Positions 8,883-17,679 of a stretch of 64,000 nt of DNA are shown here, piece after piece. A program made the position numbers and the translations under genes. This DNA comes from Amycolatopsis sp. FDAARGOS 1241 (GTDB lineage Bacteria; Actinomycetota; Actinomycetes; Mycobacteriales; Pseudonocardiaceae): the NCBI RefSeq assembly GCF_016889705.1, contig NZ_CP069526.1, positions 1,426,001-1,490,000 of the forward strand. The letters run 5' to 3'. The notes under the pieces are model-generated. The model was not told the origin of the DNA, made no database searches, and saw nothing but the letters and a program-made list of their open reading frames with translations. Position 1 is the first letter of the stretch; every line of letters starts with the position of its first letter.

Positions 8883-8914
8883 TTGACTAAATCACTTACT
8901 CAATTTGAAGTCAA
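8883..8914 (-). promoter_or_regulatory. Sigma70-like promoter overlapping a TTGACT/AGTCAA dyad
   Basis: On the minus strand a -35 box TTGACT (8914-8909) and a -10 box TTTAGT (8891-8886) are separated by 17 bases, in one of the most AT-rich stretches of the window. The ends also form an inverted repeat TTGACT...AGTCAA (8883-8888 and 8909-8914), so a GntR dimer bound there would cover the promoter. Supports autoregulation of the gntR-creatininase-ABC-esterase operon. Confidence 0.6.
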
Positions 8915-8958
8915 GTTTTTGGTGTTTGCGCAGATCAGGGCGGTGTTGGCCCGTGAAA

Positions 8959-8990
8959 CGGCCTCCGATGCCGGGCAGGGTCGGAGGCCG
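8959..8990. terminator. Hairpin between two leftward units
   Basis: Perfect 10-bp stem CGGCCTCCGA / TCGGAGGCCG (8959-8968 and 8981-8990) with a 12-base loop. It lies downstream of the broken flavoprotein gene that ends at 9140 and upstream of the gntR promoter, so it would isolate the operon from read-through. Confidence 0.6.
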
Positions 8991-9139
8991 TAGGGATGGG
9001 TGGGGTCAACCGGAGAGGAGGTGGTCGGAGACCGTCCACAGGCGACTGGCGGTGCTGGGGTGAAGAGCGTTTGGGGGCGACGCCGGCAGGTTCGGGACGC
9101 GCGCTACTTCATAATCGGGGGGTGCCTCCGGATGGAAAA

Positions 9140-10527
9140 TCACGCCGTGCGGACGGGTGGCGTGGCGAGGACCTCGTTGAAGGCTTCCGTGGAGGACGGG
9201 TGCGTGTAGACGGCGTCGCGCAGCTCGCTCGAGGTCACGTCGTGGCGCATGGCCAGCGTGAGCGTGTTGATCAGTTCCTGTGAGTCGACGCTCAGGAGTG
9301 CCGCGCCCAGCACGCGGTCGGTTCCGCGGTCGACGACGAACTTCATCAGCCCGCGCGTCTCGCCCACGATCTTCGCCCGCGGCATCCCCGCGATGTCCGC
9401 AACCGGCTTCTCGACGACCTTGACCGGCAGTCCGCGCTCGACCGCGTCGCGCTCGGTGAGCCCGACGCGCGAGAAGGTAGGCGTCATGAACACCGTGTAC
9501 GGTACGAACGCGTGGTCCTTTGTGGACCGAACGTCGTTGCCGAGGAGCTGGTCCGCGACGATGCGGTTGTCGTCCAACGAGATGTAGGTGAACTGCGGTC
9601 CGCCGTCGACGTCGCCGATGGCGAAGATGTGCTGCTGGCTCGTGCGCGGGAACTCGTCGACCTCGACGGCGCCCGACGCGGTGGTGGGCACGCCCGCGCG
9701 GTCGAGACCCAGGCCCTCGGTGGCGGGCTGGCGCCCGGTCGCGGCGAGCACCTCGTCGGCGGCGAGCGTGTGCGTCACGCCGCCGGCTTAGTAGGTGATC
9801 TCGACGCCGCTGTCGATGTCACGCACCTGCGTGACGTGCGCGCCGAACACGAACTCGACGCCCGCCGCGCACAGGATGTCCGTTGCGGCCCCGGCGATGT
9901 CGTCGTCCTCGAGCGGCATGATGCGCGGGGCCGCGTCGGGCACCGTCACCGCACTGCCGAACTGGGCATACATCGACGCGAACTCCACGCCGACGTAACC
10001 GCCGCCGAGGATCGCCAAGCGCTGGGGCAGGTGGTCGAGGTCGATGAGTTCGGTGCTCGTGAGCAGGTGAGCGCTGTCCGCGAGGCCAGGGATCGGCGGG
10101 ATCGTCGGGGTGGGCGCCGGTGTTGATCACGATCGTGTCGGCGGCGAGGTCGAGCACGTCGTCGCCCGCGGTGACGCGCACCGTCTTCGGGTCGAGGAAC
10201 TCCGCGCGGCCGGTGACGACAGTGACGGAGTCGAGCGTGTCGAGGTTGGCGAAGTTGGCGCCGCGCAGCTTGGTCGTGAGCGCGCGGGTGGCGTCGACGG
10301 CCTTGCGGTGCCGTTCGGCCGGCGTGCCCGCGCCGGGGTTTCCGCGCCGGGGTTTCCGCGTGGTGGACGAGCGCCTTCGTCGGGACGCAACGGATGTTGA
10401 TGCAGCTGCCGCCATACATCTCTGCGGACTGCTCGATCATGGCGACCCGCTTGCCGCGCCACCCCAGTAAGGCCGCCAGCGTCTTGCCGCCCGTGCCGAA
10501 CCCGATGACCAGAAGGTCGAAGTGCAT
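9140..10527 (-). pseudogene. Broken FAD-dependent pyridine nucleotide-disulfide oxidoreductase
   Basis: Reading the three frames together gives a full-length class I flavoprotein disulfide reductase (about 460 residues): FAD motif MHFDLLVIGFGTGGKT, a redox segment GGSCINIRCVPTKALV, NAD(P) motif AILGGGYVGVEFASMYAQFG, FAD motif HIFAIGDVDGGPQFTY, and dimerisation domain ending AFNEVLATPP. At least three lesions break it: a frameshift near 10340 at a 14-bp tandem duplication, a second near 10100 (after VINTGAHP), and an in-frame TAA at about 9788 (EITY-stop-AGGVTHT). The usual CxxxxC active site reads CINIRC. Relatives are mercuric reductase-like and mycothione reductase-like enzymes. Start ATG 10525-10527 has GGAGG just upstream. 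Confidence 0.85.
10330..10357. repeat. 14-bp tandem duplication inside the flavoprotein pseudogene
   Basis: The unit GCGCCGGGGTTTCC occurs twice head to tail (10330-10343, 10344-10357). Fourteen is not a multiple of three, so it shifts the frame right after VPTKALVHHAE. It looks like a replication-slippage event. Removing it alone does not fully restore the downstream frame, so another indel is close by. Confidence 0.85.
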
Positions 10528-11416
10528 ATCCTCCGTGCGCGCAGTTTCCGCAGGCAAGGCAGAGCCGACAACGCATGAACAGCTCAATTTTCGTCGATAT
10601 CGGCTCACGGCCGGGGAAGCCGGCTCGTCCGGCCGGCGCGGCTCGAGGCCGGCGTCGACGTGCGGTGCCGGCCGGCCGGGCGGTGATCGTTCGGTCGGCT
10701 GCGGCAGGCCCGTGGTTCACTCGGCGCAGCACTCAGGAAGCGAGTCGACCATGCTGAGCATCACGGCACCGGGCGGGACTGTCCACGTTGGATACGTCGA
10801 CGCGATCTTCGCTCGCACCCCTCCGGCCAGGCGAGGAGGAACCGCCCCGCGTCTGGGCGGAGCGTGGCATCGGCCTGCCGGACGCCGACGTGCCACCTTC
10901 GTCACCACCCTCGGCGAGGTGATGAAAACGTCACAGTTCCGGCATGCCCGCGGCTCCGGGGCCGGCCGGGCGGCGAGCAGATCTGGTCGGTCCCGGTGAC
11001 CCGCAACGGCTTCACCTACGTCGCCGGTCCCTGGAACAACGCGGCGGGCCACCGCCCGGCGGAGACGTTCGGTGTGGCACCGGCGGACGTGCGGGGGTTG
11101 CGGATCCGGTTGGCTGCGCACTTGCACTTGGGCTGAGTGCCCGCCGCTGGTGCCAGGCGCACGCGGCGGCTCACGGTCGAGAAAGCGCCCGGGGGGATTC
11201 GGCCGGCGAGGCACTTGCGCGGGAGCTCAGCCGCGCGGTCGGCACGGCCGGGTGACCGGGCAGCTGCCCGCGGGTGATCTGGCCGGTAACGTTGCCACGG
11301 CTGGTGAAACGTCGCGCAATCGGCCATGGGTCCACCCGCGGCGCGTTCGGGGCGAGCTGTCGGCGGCGCTCGAGCTGCCGAGCGGGTGCGGATCAGCGCG
11401 GCGCGCCTGCGACGGG
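10528..11416. other. Stretch with no assignable gene
   Basis: About 890 bases between the flavoprotein pseudogene and the GNAT gene. The only peptide with protein-like composition is on the plus strand, ending at 11136, with the segment QIWSVPVTRNGFTYVAG and WNNAAGHRPAETFGV; I do not recognise it and see no plausible start or ribosome-binding site in frame. A second short frame starts ATG at 10751 (MLSITAPGGTVHVGYVDAIF) and may be the N-terminal part of the same decayed gene, joined by at least one frameshift. Otherwise nothing is seen. Confidence 0.35.
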
Positions 11417-11905
11417 TCAGCCGCGTGGTTTGACCAGGTACACCGCGTGCCGGATGTGTGCGTCGAGCGGGCCGGCTTGGTCCGTCAGGCGGTAGCCGGC
11501 CCGTTCGTACATCGCGATGTTGCGCTTGCTCGCCGCGCCGGTGAAGAGTTCGGTGGTGCGGGCGGTGGCCGGGGCGTGGGTCTCGGCGTGGGCCAGCAGG
11601 AACCGCCCCAGGCCGCGCCCGGTGAGGTCCGGGGCGACCATCAGCCGGCCGACTTCCCAGGCCGTGCCTTCGAGGCGCGCGCGGACGGCGCCGACGAGCC
11701 GCGGGCCCTGGCGCACAACCCATACGCGCCACGTGCCGATCCACTCGCGGACCTCGTCGAGGGTCTCGTGCAGCGCCGGGATCTCGAGTGTGCTGTTGAG
11801 GATCGCCTCCTGGACCCAGCAGCAGCGCTGGAGCACGAGCAGTTCGGCAGCGTCGGCGGCGGTCGCGTCGAGGAGGCGGGCGCCGGGCACTTCGGGGATG
11901 TCCAC
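11417..11905 (-). CDS. GNAT-family N-acetyltransferase
   Basis: 162 residues, one GNAT domain. Acetyl-CoA-binding motif A reads VAPDLTGRGLGRFLLAHAE (R/Q-x-x-G-x-G/A) near residues 92-110, followed by the motif B region KRNIAMYERAGYRLTDQ. Acceptor unknown; small-molecule or ribosomal-type acetyltransferases share this layout. Intact, unlike the genes on either side of it. Confidence 0.85.
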   Translation of the reverse strand: MDIPEVPGARLLDATAADAAELLVLQRCCWVQEAILNSTLEIPALHETLDEVREWIGTWRVWVVRQGPRLVGAVRARLEGTAWEVGRLMVAPDLTGRGLGRFLLAHAETHAPATARTTELFTGAASKRNIAMYERAGYRLTDQAGPLDAHIRHAVYLVKPRG

Positions 11906-11946
11906 CTCGCCTGTCTAGCGACCGGCGGCGCGTTCGGCAATCGAGT

Positions 11947-12660
11947 TCACGGGCGCGCGATCATCGTGAACCCCGTGCCGAACGGCTCCGTCACGGTGGC
12001 CATGCGGCCGTATGGGGTGTCGTCGATCGTGGTGACCGTGCCGCCCGCGGTGGTGAGTTTCTCGACCGATGCGTGCGTGTCGGCGACTTCGAAGGTGGTG
12101 GCCCAGGCGGACGCCGGCGGCGAACCGGCACCGAAGATGCCGCCGATCTCGTGGTCGTCGGGGCGGCGGAGGAAGGTGAAGTCGGCACCGGGGAGGTCGG
12201 GGTTGGCGTCGAGGGTGAAGCCGAAAACGCTGCGGTAGAACTCGCGCCCCCGTGGCCCCTTTGTGGTGACGAGGTCGTTGCGCACGAGCGTGCCGGGCTC
12301 ATTGACGAGCCGCGCGCCCGGAAACGTGCGGCCCTGCCAGAGGCCGAAGCGCGCGCCGGTCGGGTCGGTCACCAGGGCGGCGCGACCGCGGCCGTAGACG
12401 TCGTGGGGTTCCTCAGCAGCGCGCCGCCGGCTGCGGTGACGCCGGCGGCCGTCGCGGCGCGGTGGCGAGGTGGACGGTCCAGCCGCATCCCGCGCCGCGG
12501 CACAGGCCCGCGACGGGCAGGCCACGCAAGAGGCAGTCGCCGCCGTCGAAGGTCCAGCTGAAGACGGCGCCGTAGAAGGCCTGCGCACGGGCGAGGTGGG
12601 CACGGCCTGGTCGAGCCAGGTCGGCGTGCCGAGGGGCTGGTTGGTGTCGACGGTGCTCAT
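11947..12660 (-). pseudogene. Two-module VOC (glyoxalase-fold) protein, multiply frameshifted
   Basis: From the ATG at 12658-12660 the expected sequence runs MSTVDTNQPLGTPTWLDQA in one frame, ARAQAFYGAVFSWTFDGG and LPVAGLCRGAGCGWTVHLAT in a second, and VTAAGGALLRNP in a third, before the rest (YGRGRAALVTDPTGARFGLW to the end FGTGFTMIARP) returns to the first. Each piece fits a tandem VOC protein of about 250 residues of the kind annotated as hydroxylase/glyoxalase. At least two to three indels between about 12410 and 12610 are needed. The C-terminal module (GREFYRSVFGFTLDANP) is undisturbed. Function of the ancestor is unknown. Confidence 0.75.
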
Positions 12661-12744
12661 CACAGTCCTTTCGCCGGGTGCACCCGGACGCTAACCGGCC
12701 CACCGGCCGGTTCCTGACCTGAATATCCGGCTGCGCTGACGCGC

Positions 12745-13225
12745 GTGACGGGTGAGCTGGTACGGACCGGAACGGGCGTCGACCTGGTGCTGCGCCGCGT
12801 GTTCGCGGCGCCGATCGGCGACGTGTGGGCCGACGTCACGGACCCCCATCGCACGGCGTTGTGGTTCGGCACGTGGGAGGGCGAGGCCGCGCCCGGGCGG
12901 ACGGTCCGCGTGCAGATGGCCTTCGAAGAGGCCGAGCCGTGGACCGAGATGCGCGTCGAAGCGTGTGACGCGCCCCGGCGCCTGGCCCTGACCGGGATTG
13001 CTGGACGCCGGCGGCTGGCCGCCGGAGCTCCTGCTGTCCGAAGTGGAGGGTGGCACCGAGCTGAGTCTCGTGCACCACCTCACGGACACCGGCGGCATCG
13101 GCGAGATCGGGCCCGGCTGGGAGTACTACCTCGACCTGCTGGTGGCCGCGCGCGACGGCACGCCGCGCCCGTCGTTCGACGACTACTACCCGGCTCAGAA
13201 GGAGCCGTACGAGGCGCTGCGCTGA
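12745..13225 (+). pseudogene. SRPBCC/AHSA1-domain protein, frameshifted
   Basis: The first part (GTG at 12745: VDLVLRRVFAAPIGDVWADV, TALWFGTWEGEAAPG, APRRLALT) and the second part (LLLSEVEGGTELSLVHHLTD, GPGWEYYLDLLVAARDG, ending EPYEALR) together make one complete START-like AHSA1 domain of about 160 residues. They are in different frames; the switch is near 13000, around the codons for LTGIA. Such proteins bind hydrophobic ligands or act as helper proteins; often they sit beside ArsR regulators, not seen here. Confidence 0.75.
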
Positions 13226-13307
13226 TCAGGATGTGGGACCGCTGGCGGCGCGCCGTGGCGGCGACGCATTCTGGGGTGTCGTTCGCTTCTAGGAAAGGGC
13301 AGGCTGG

Positions 13308-13985
13308 ATGAGCCCGCTGGACAACCCGGTGCTGTCGTCGCTGTCGGGGCCGCACGCGCACTTCGCCGAGCAGAAGGGCCAAGTCCTGCGCTACCCGGTG
13401 GACGTCGCGCCGTTCCTGGCGCTGCCCGACGAGCCGGACGAGCACGTGTGGCGCGACATCGCCGACCTCGCCGGCCCGGGCGCCACGGTGGTCATCGCCG
13501 GCGAAGCGCTCACGCCACCTCCGGGCTGGACCGTGCACGGCGGCATCCCGGGCGTGCAGCTCGAGGGCACGAACCTCAGCGTCGCGCCCGAGCCCGAGGC
13601 GGTCCGCCTCACGGAAGCCGACGTGCCCGAGATGCTGGACCTCGTCGAGCGGACGCGGCCGGGCCCGTTCCTGCGTCGCACCATCGCGCTGGGCACCTAC
13701 CTCGGCATCCGCCGCTCCGGCGCGCTCATCGCCATGGCCGGCGAACGCTTCCACCCGCCCGACTGGACGGAGATCAGCGCCGTGTGCACCGACCCGGCCT
13801 TCCGCGGCCAGGGCCTCGCCGCGCGGCTCGTGCGGGCCGTCGGGGCCGGGATCCGGGACCGGGGTGAACTGCCGTTCCTGCACGCCGCCGCGTCGAACGT
13901 CAACGCGATCCGCCTCTACGAAGCCCTGGGGTTCCGGCTTAACCGGAAGCTCGTGTTCACCGCTGTCGAGGTTCCGCGGGACTAG
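13308..13985 (+). CDS. GNAT-family N-acetyltransferase, two-domain
   Basis: 225 residues. The C-terminal half is a FR47-like GNAT domain: motif A AVCTDPAFRGQGLAARLVRA and motif B ASNVNAIRLYEALGFRLNRK. The N-terminal 100 residues resemble the GNAT-like lid found in bacterial FR47 proteins. The ATG at 13308 has AGGAAAGG upstream. Substrate unknown. Intact. Confidence 0.87.
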   Translation: MSPLDNPVLSSLSGPHAHFAEQKGQVLRYPVDVAPFLALPDEPDEHVWRDIADLAGPGATVVIAGEALTPPPGWTVHGGIPGVQLEGTNLSVAPEPEAVRLTEADVPEMLDLVERTRPGPFLRRTIALGTYLGIRRSGALIAMAGERFHPPDWTEISAVCTDPAFRGQGLAARLVRAVGAGIRDRGELPFLHAAASNVNAIRLYEALGFRLNRKLVFTAVEVPRD

Positions 13986-14044
13986 CCGCGCGTCTGACAA
14001 TGCTTTCATCCAGGCGCGGGGATCACAGCGACGATGCCGCGCGC

Positions 14045-14175
14045 TACCAGCGTTCGGCCGTTTCCGTCGACGAGGTGGTGCACGGTGGTGCTCCAGCCGC
14101 CGCGGCAACGGTCGATCGCGTGGTCAGGCGGCTCGTTGTGCTGGACACCGCCGGCACCTCCGCCACGCCGGCCCG
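14045..14175 (-). mobile_element. IS5-family transposase remnant
   Basis: On the minus strand the segment GGVQHNEPPDHAIDRCRGGW followed by STTVHHLVDGNGRTLV matches the DDE-transposase signature of IS5 (IS427-type) elements, where GRSRGGLTTKIHHLVDG is the canonical form. Only about 40 residues survive; the expected catalytic continuation (VGPGQAGD) is lost and no terminal inverted repeats are visible. It lies in the otherwise empty 13986-14362 spacer. Confidence 0.6.
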
Positions 14176-14362
14176 CATCGATGCCGGCAACACCCACTGG
14201 GCATCCGAGCGCATCTGAAGCAGCGCCACGACCGGCAGCATCCCAGCAACCAGCCGCGAGCTCTGTCAGACACGCCCCAGCCGTGCAAGTGGCGAAAATC
14301 CGGTGGAACACGGCGATCCAGCCGGTTCCGGGCGGCGAAACGCGAGGGCTAGCGTCGACGTC

Positions 14363-14821
14363 GTGAGCAAAGTGTTTCTGTCGATCCACGTGCTGGCGGC
14401 GATTCTGGCCGTCGGGCCCGTGGCGGTGGCCGCGAGCATGTTCCCCGCTGCGCTGAAGCGGGGTGATCGCGGCACGTTGGTGTTGTTGCACCGGATCTGC
14501 CGGGTTTACGCGTGGGTGTCGATCGCCGTGCCTGTGTTCGGGTTCGCGGTCGCCGGGACGATGAAGGTGACGGGCCAGACCTGGGTGCTGGTGTCGATCG
14601 GGCTGACCGCGGTGGCCGCCGTCGTGCTGGTGGCCTTCATGCTGCCGGGACAACGTGCGGCGCTGGCGGAACCGGCGGCCGATGGTGGCGGGGTCGCGGT
14701 CACGAAGGCCGACACCCGCGTCGCCGGGCGGCTGGCCATGACGACGGGGATCTTCAACCTGCTGTGGGTCGTCGTCACCGTGATCATGATCGTGCGGCCG
14801 GGCTCGTCTACCGGGGTGTGA
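14363..14821 (+). CDS. Small integral membrane protein (DUF2269-like)
   Basis: 152 residues from the GTG at 14363 (VSKVFLSIHVLAAILAVGPV). Four hydrophobic helices are evident, the last being MTTGIFNLLWVVVTVIMIV. The opening helix pair resembles DUF2269 membrane proteins. No catalytic motif. The upstream frame to 14303 is open but lies in non-coding-looking DNA. It converges on and overlaps the hydrolase at 14808 by 14 bases. Confidence 0.7.
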   Translation: MSKVFLSIHVLAAILAVGPVAVAASMFPAALKRGDRGTLVLLHRICRVYAWVSIAVPVFGFAVAGTMKVTGQTWVLVSIGLTAVAAVVLVAFMLPGQRAALAEPAADGGGVAVTKADTRVAGRLAMTTGIFNLLWVVVTVIMIVRPGSSTGV

Positions 14822-15647
14822 CGGTGCCCGCCAGCACCGCGGCGAACTCGGCGGCGTGCACAAGCGGGCCGACGTGCGACGCGGCCATCGACTGGACGTC
14901 GAAGGGGTTGCCGGGCGTGAGGGCGTCGGCCTCCTTGATGAACGCGTCCTGCAGCGCAAGCGGCATGCTTTCGTCCTGCGTGAAGCGCACGTACGTGTGC
15001 GGTACGCGGCCCCAGGTGGCGGCGTCGGGGCGGTCGTCGCCGCCGTCCAGGGTCTCGTCCGGGTCCAGGCCGGCGAGGAAGGACAGCAGCTCGGCGTCGG
15101 TGCCGTCGGCGAGCATGGCGCGCTTCAGCGCGGCGAAGTGCTGCGGATCGCTGCTGCGCCAGTTCATCCGCAGGACGCCGAGCTGCTGCGGGTCGCCGAC
15201 CCGGACGGCCGCCGCTTCCGCCAGCGCGACCGGGAAGTACGCGGGGTTCTGGAGATAGTCGGCGGGGCCGCCGGTGACGCAGCACCACGCCGACGCGTAC
15301 ACGGTCCGCTCCAGCAGCTCCGGCACCGCGTTCGCGACGCTCGTCACCGCCATGCCACCGCGGCTGTGCCCGACGAGGACCACCGGGTCGTGCTCGCGCG
15401 CCCGCCGCACGACGTCCGTCACCGCGGCCACCGCGTCGGAGTACGTCACGGTGGCCAGCGGCGACGGCTCGATCGCGAAGGTGTCGAGGTCCTGCGCCTG
15501 GTACGCCGTCGAAAAGCCCGCTTCGCCGTGTCCGGGCAGGTCCACCGCGAGCGAGCGGTGGCCGAGCAACGCCAGTTCCCGTTGCAGGACGGAGAAGCAG
15601 CGGCTGGTGGCATTGGACCCGGGCACGAGCACGAACGTCGGTGACAT
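14808..15647 (-). CDS. Alpha/beta hydrolase
   Basis: 279 residues. Oxyanion region FVLVPGSNATS, nucleophile elbow VGHSRGGMA with catalytic Ser, late-acid region after PHTYVRFTQDESMPLALQ and His in SMAASHVGPL. The family resembles plant-type salicylate/methyl esterases and bacterial EstC-like enzymes (about 250-280 residues). Start ATG 15645-15647. Converges on the DUF2269-like gene. No linked pathway genes; substrate unknown. Confidence 0.85.
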   Translation of the reverse strand: MSPTFVLVPGSNATSRCFSVLQRELALLGHRSLAVDLPGHGEAGFSTAYQAQDLDTFAIEPSPLATVTYSDAVAAVTDVVRRAREHDPVVLVGHSRGGMAVTSVANAVPELLERTVYASAWCCVTGGPADYLQNPAYFPVALAEAAAVRVGDPQQLGVLRMNWRSSDPQHFAALKRAMLADGTDAELLSFLAGLDPDETLDGGDDRPDAATWGRVPHTYVRFTQDESMPLALQDAFIKEADALTPGNPFDVQSMAASHVGPLVHAAEFAAVLAGTVTPR

Positions 15648-15697
15648 GGCGGCGATTCTGCCCGAATCGGGCGGATCGCGGTGGCGATTTTCAGGGC

Positions 15698-16402
15698 TCA
15701 GGCGGCGGCGATGCTCGCGCCACCGTCGACGCGCAGGACCTGGCCGGTGATGAATCCCGCGTCTTCCGACAGCAGGAAGCAGATGGCGTGCGCGATCTCC
15801 GCCGGCCGGCCGAGGCGGCCGACGGGCAGCTGGTCGAGGAACCACGCCTCGCGCTCGGAGCCGGCCGGGGTGCCCTTGCGGAAGAGCTCGGTTTCCGTCG
15901 GGCCGGGGGCGACGGCGTTGACGGTGATGCCCCGGGCGGCGAGTTCACCCGCCCAGATACCGGTGGCGGCTTCGAGTGCGGCTTTGGACCCGCCGTACGA
16001 CGTGCGGTGCGGGGTGCCGAGCGTGACAAGGCTCGTGACGTTGACGATCCGGCCCCGCCCGGCGGCGAGCATGCCGGGCAGCACGGCCTGCGTCACCTGC
16101 ACCGCGGTGCGGAAATTGAGGTCGTAGGTGCGCGCGACGTCGTCGAGGTCGACGGAGCCGAGCGGCGCCAGCTTGGCGGTGCCGACGTTGTTCACCAGCC
16201 CGTCGACGGCACCGGCCGCGACGATCTCGTCGAGCGCCGCGGCGGTCGCGTCGACGTCGGCGAGGTCGGCGACGTGGAAGTCGCCGGGGAAGTCCGGCGG
16301 CGCGGTGCGCGCCAGGCCGATCGGGTGGTGGCCCTCCGCGGCCAGCCGGTCGGCGAGGGTCCGGCCGATGCCCTTGGACGCTCCGGTGATCAGCACTCGC
16401 AT
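15698..16402 (-). CDS. Short-chain dehydrogenase/reductase
   Basis: 234 residues, classical SDR. Cofactor motif VLITGASKGIG (TGxxxGxG), NNVG in place of the common NNAG, catalytic Ser in NVTSLV and YGGSK (YxxxK). C-terminal VAPGPTETELFRKG and DGGASIAAA are typical. Start ATG at 16400-16402 with GAGAGGAG about 10 bases upstream; an in-frame extension to 16456 lacks a site. Divergent from the LysR gene 110 bases away, so LysR probably controls it. Substrate unknown; NADP(H) use is suggested by the missing acidic residue after beta2 but not proved. Confidence 0.9.
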   Translation of the reverse strand: MRVLITGASKGIGRTLADRLAAEGHHPIGLARTAPPDFPGDFHVADLADVDATAAALDEIVAAGAVDGLVNNVGTAKLAPLGSVDLDDVARTYDLNFRTAVQVTQAVLPGMLAAGRGRIVNVTSLVTLGTPHRTSYGGSKAALEAATGIWAGELAARGITVNAVAPGPTETELFRKGTPAGSEREAWFLDQLPVGRLGRPAEIAHAICFLLSEDAGFITGQVLRVDGGASIAAA

Positions 16403-16512
16403 GGTCAATTGACTCCTCTCGATCTGCCCATGACGGTAATGTTCTGGGGGAGTCACAGAAAATGTCGTCGACGTTATGACGGCATGGCGTGGCGATCATG
16501 ACCGGAGGTCCG

Positions 16513-17364
16513 ATGACGACGATGCAGCAGCTCAGGGTGCTCCTGGCCGTGGCCGAGCACGGCGGGTTCACGGCCGCGGGTGAGCGCCTGGGCATGGCGC
16601 AACCGGCTGTCAGCCGCTCGATCGCCTCGCTCGAGAACGAGCTCGGGGCTCCGCTGCTGCTGCGGCTGCGCACGGGCGTCGCGCTCACGGAAGCCGGCGA
16701 ACGCGCGGTGCGGCGGGCGCGCGAAGCCGTGCGGCAGGTCGACCTGCTGCGCGCCGAGGTCGCCGAAGTGGCCGGGCAGGTCACGGGCACCCTGCGGCTC
16801 GCGAGCGTGCCCACCGCCATGGGCACCCGGCTCCCGGCGCAGCTTCGCCTGTTCACCGAACGCCACCCGCTCGTCGCGGTGCGGTCGTTCGAGGGCAGCG
16901 ACGAGGAGCTGCGTGACTGGCTCGACCAGGGTGTGGCCGACGTCGCCGTGGTCACACTGCCGGCGCCCGGGCTGCGGACCGTGCTGCTCGACCGCCACGA
17001 GATGCTCGCCGTGCTGCCTGTGGCGCACCTCCTGGCGGCCTGCGAGACGGTGACGTACGCGCAGCTCGCGAACGAGCCGTTCGTGCGTCCGACCGGTGGC
17101 TGCGCGCAGGTGTTCACGGCCGCCGCGCGCGAGGCCGGGGTGCGGCTGGAGGCGACGTTCGAGGCGCGCGAGATGTCCGCCGTGCTGGAGATGGTGCGGG
17201 CCGGGCTGGGCGTGAGCATCCTGCCGGCGGTGGGCGTGCCGCGGGTCGACGGCGTGGTGGTGCGGCCGCTGCTGCCCCGCACGATCCGGGAGGTGGCGCT
17301 GGCCGTGAGCGCGAGCGCGTCGCCCGCCGCGCGGGCCTTCCTGGCGCAGCTCGAAACCGCCTGA
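16513..17364 (+). CDS. LysR-family transcriptional regulator
   Basis: 283 residues from the ATG at 16513, chosen because GGAGG lies 5-6 bases upstream (in-frame GTG 16489 and ATG 16498 are weaker). N-terminal winged helix: QLRVLLAVAEHGGFTAAGER, AQPAVSRSIASLENELG. Effector domain about residues 85-280. Divergent from the SDR at 15698, the standard LysR arrangement, so likely activator of that gene. Confidence 0.92.
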   Translation: MTTMQQLRVLLAVAEHGGFTAAGERLGMAQPAVSRSIASLENELGAPLLLRLRTGVALTEAGERAVRRAREAVRQVDLLRAEVAEVAGQVTGTLRLASVPTAMGTRLPAQLRLFTERHPLVAVRSFEGSDEELRDWLDQGVADVAVVTLPAPGLRTVLLDRHEMLAVLPVAHLLAACETVTYAQLANEPFVRPTGGCAQVFTAAAREAGVRLEATFEAREMSAVLEMVRAGLGVSILPAVGVPRVDGVVVRPLLPRTIREVALAVSASASPAARAFLAQLETA

Positions 17365-17404
17365 AGTCCACTGCCTGAAGTCCACTGTGGATGGTCGACT
17401 TGAT

Positions 17405-17545
17405 TCAGCGCAGCTCGTCGAGCACGCCCTGGTCGGTGCGGGTGTGCACGCTCTCATCGCGCCGGCCGGACGGCGCGCGGCGGCCGGAGACGAACAGCGC
17501 CGGCACGGGCGCTCCAGCCCTCGGGCCGCCGGGCGACCTCGGGGA
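17405..17545 (-). pseudogene. Type II thioesterase fragment
   Basis: The minus strand encodes GAPVPALFVSGRRAPSGRRD followed by ESVHTRTDQGVLDELR and a stop at 17405. This is the diagnostic mid-region of editing thioesterases (GrsT/RifR family) from PKS/NRPS clusters. Just upstream, EVARRPEG in another frame matches the helix preceding it, so there is also a frameshift. The catalytic GHSMG and His regions are missing. No PKS or NRPS is intact nearby; compare the ketosynthase and adenylation scraps at 27367 and 26155. Confidence 0.6.
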
Positions 17546-17679
17546 TTGTGCGCGGTTTTCGTGTACGCGTTCCGCATCTTCGGTGGCGCGCTCGGTGAGG
17601 CGCACGTCGCGGCCGCGGGCGCCCCGCTCGTGTCGCTCAACGACGGCGCGCATAGCCGCGCCCACCCGTTCCCCCCAGC

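Noticed and set aside
10751..11136. Two plus-strand frames (MLSITAPGGTVHVGY and QIWSVPVTRNGFTYVAG) as one split gene
   Set aside because: No recognised domain and no plausible single junction joins them. Listed only as a doubtful stretch.
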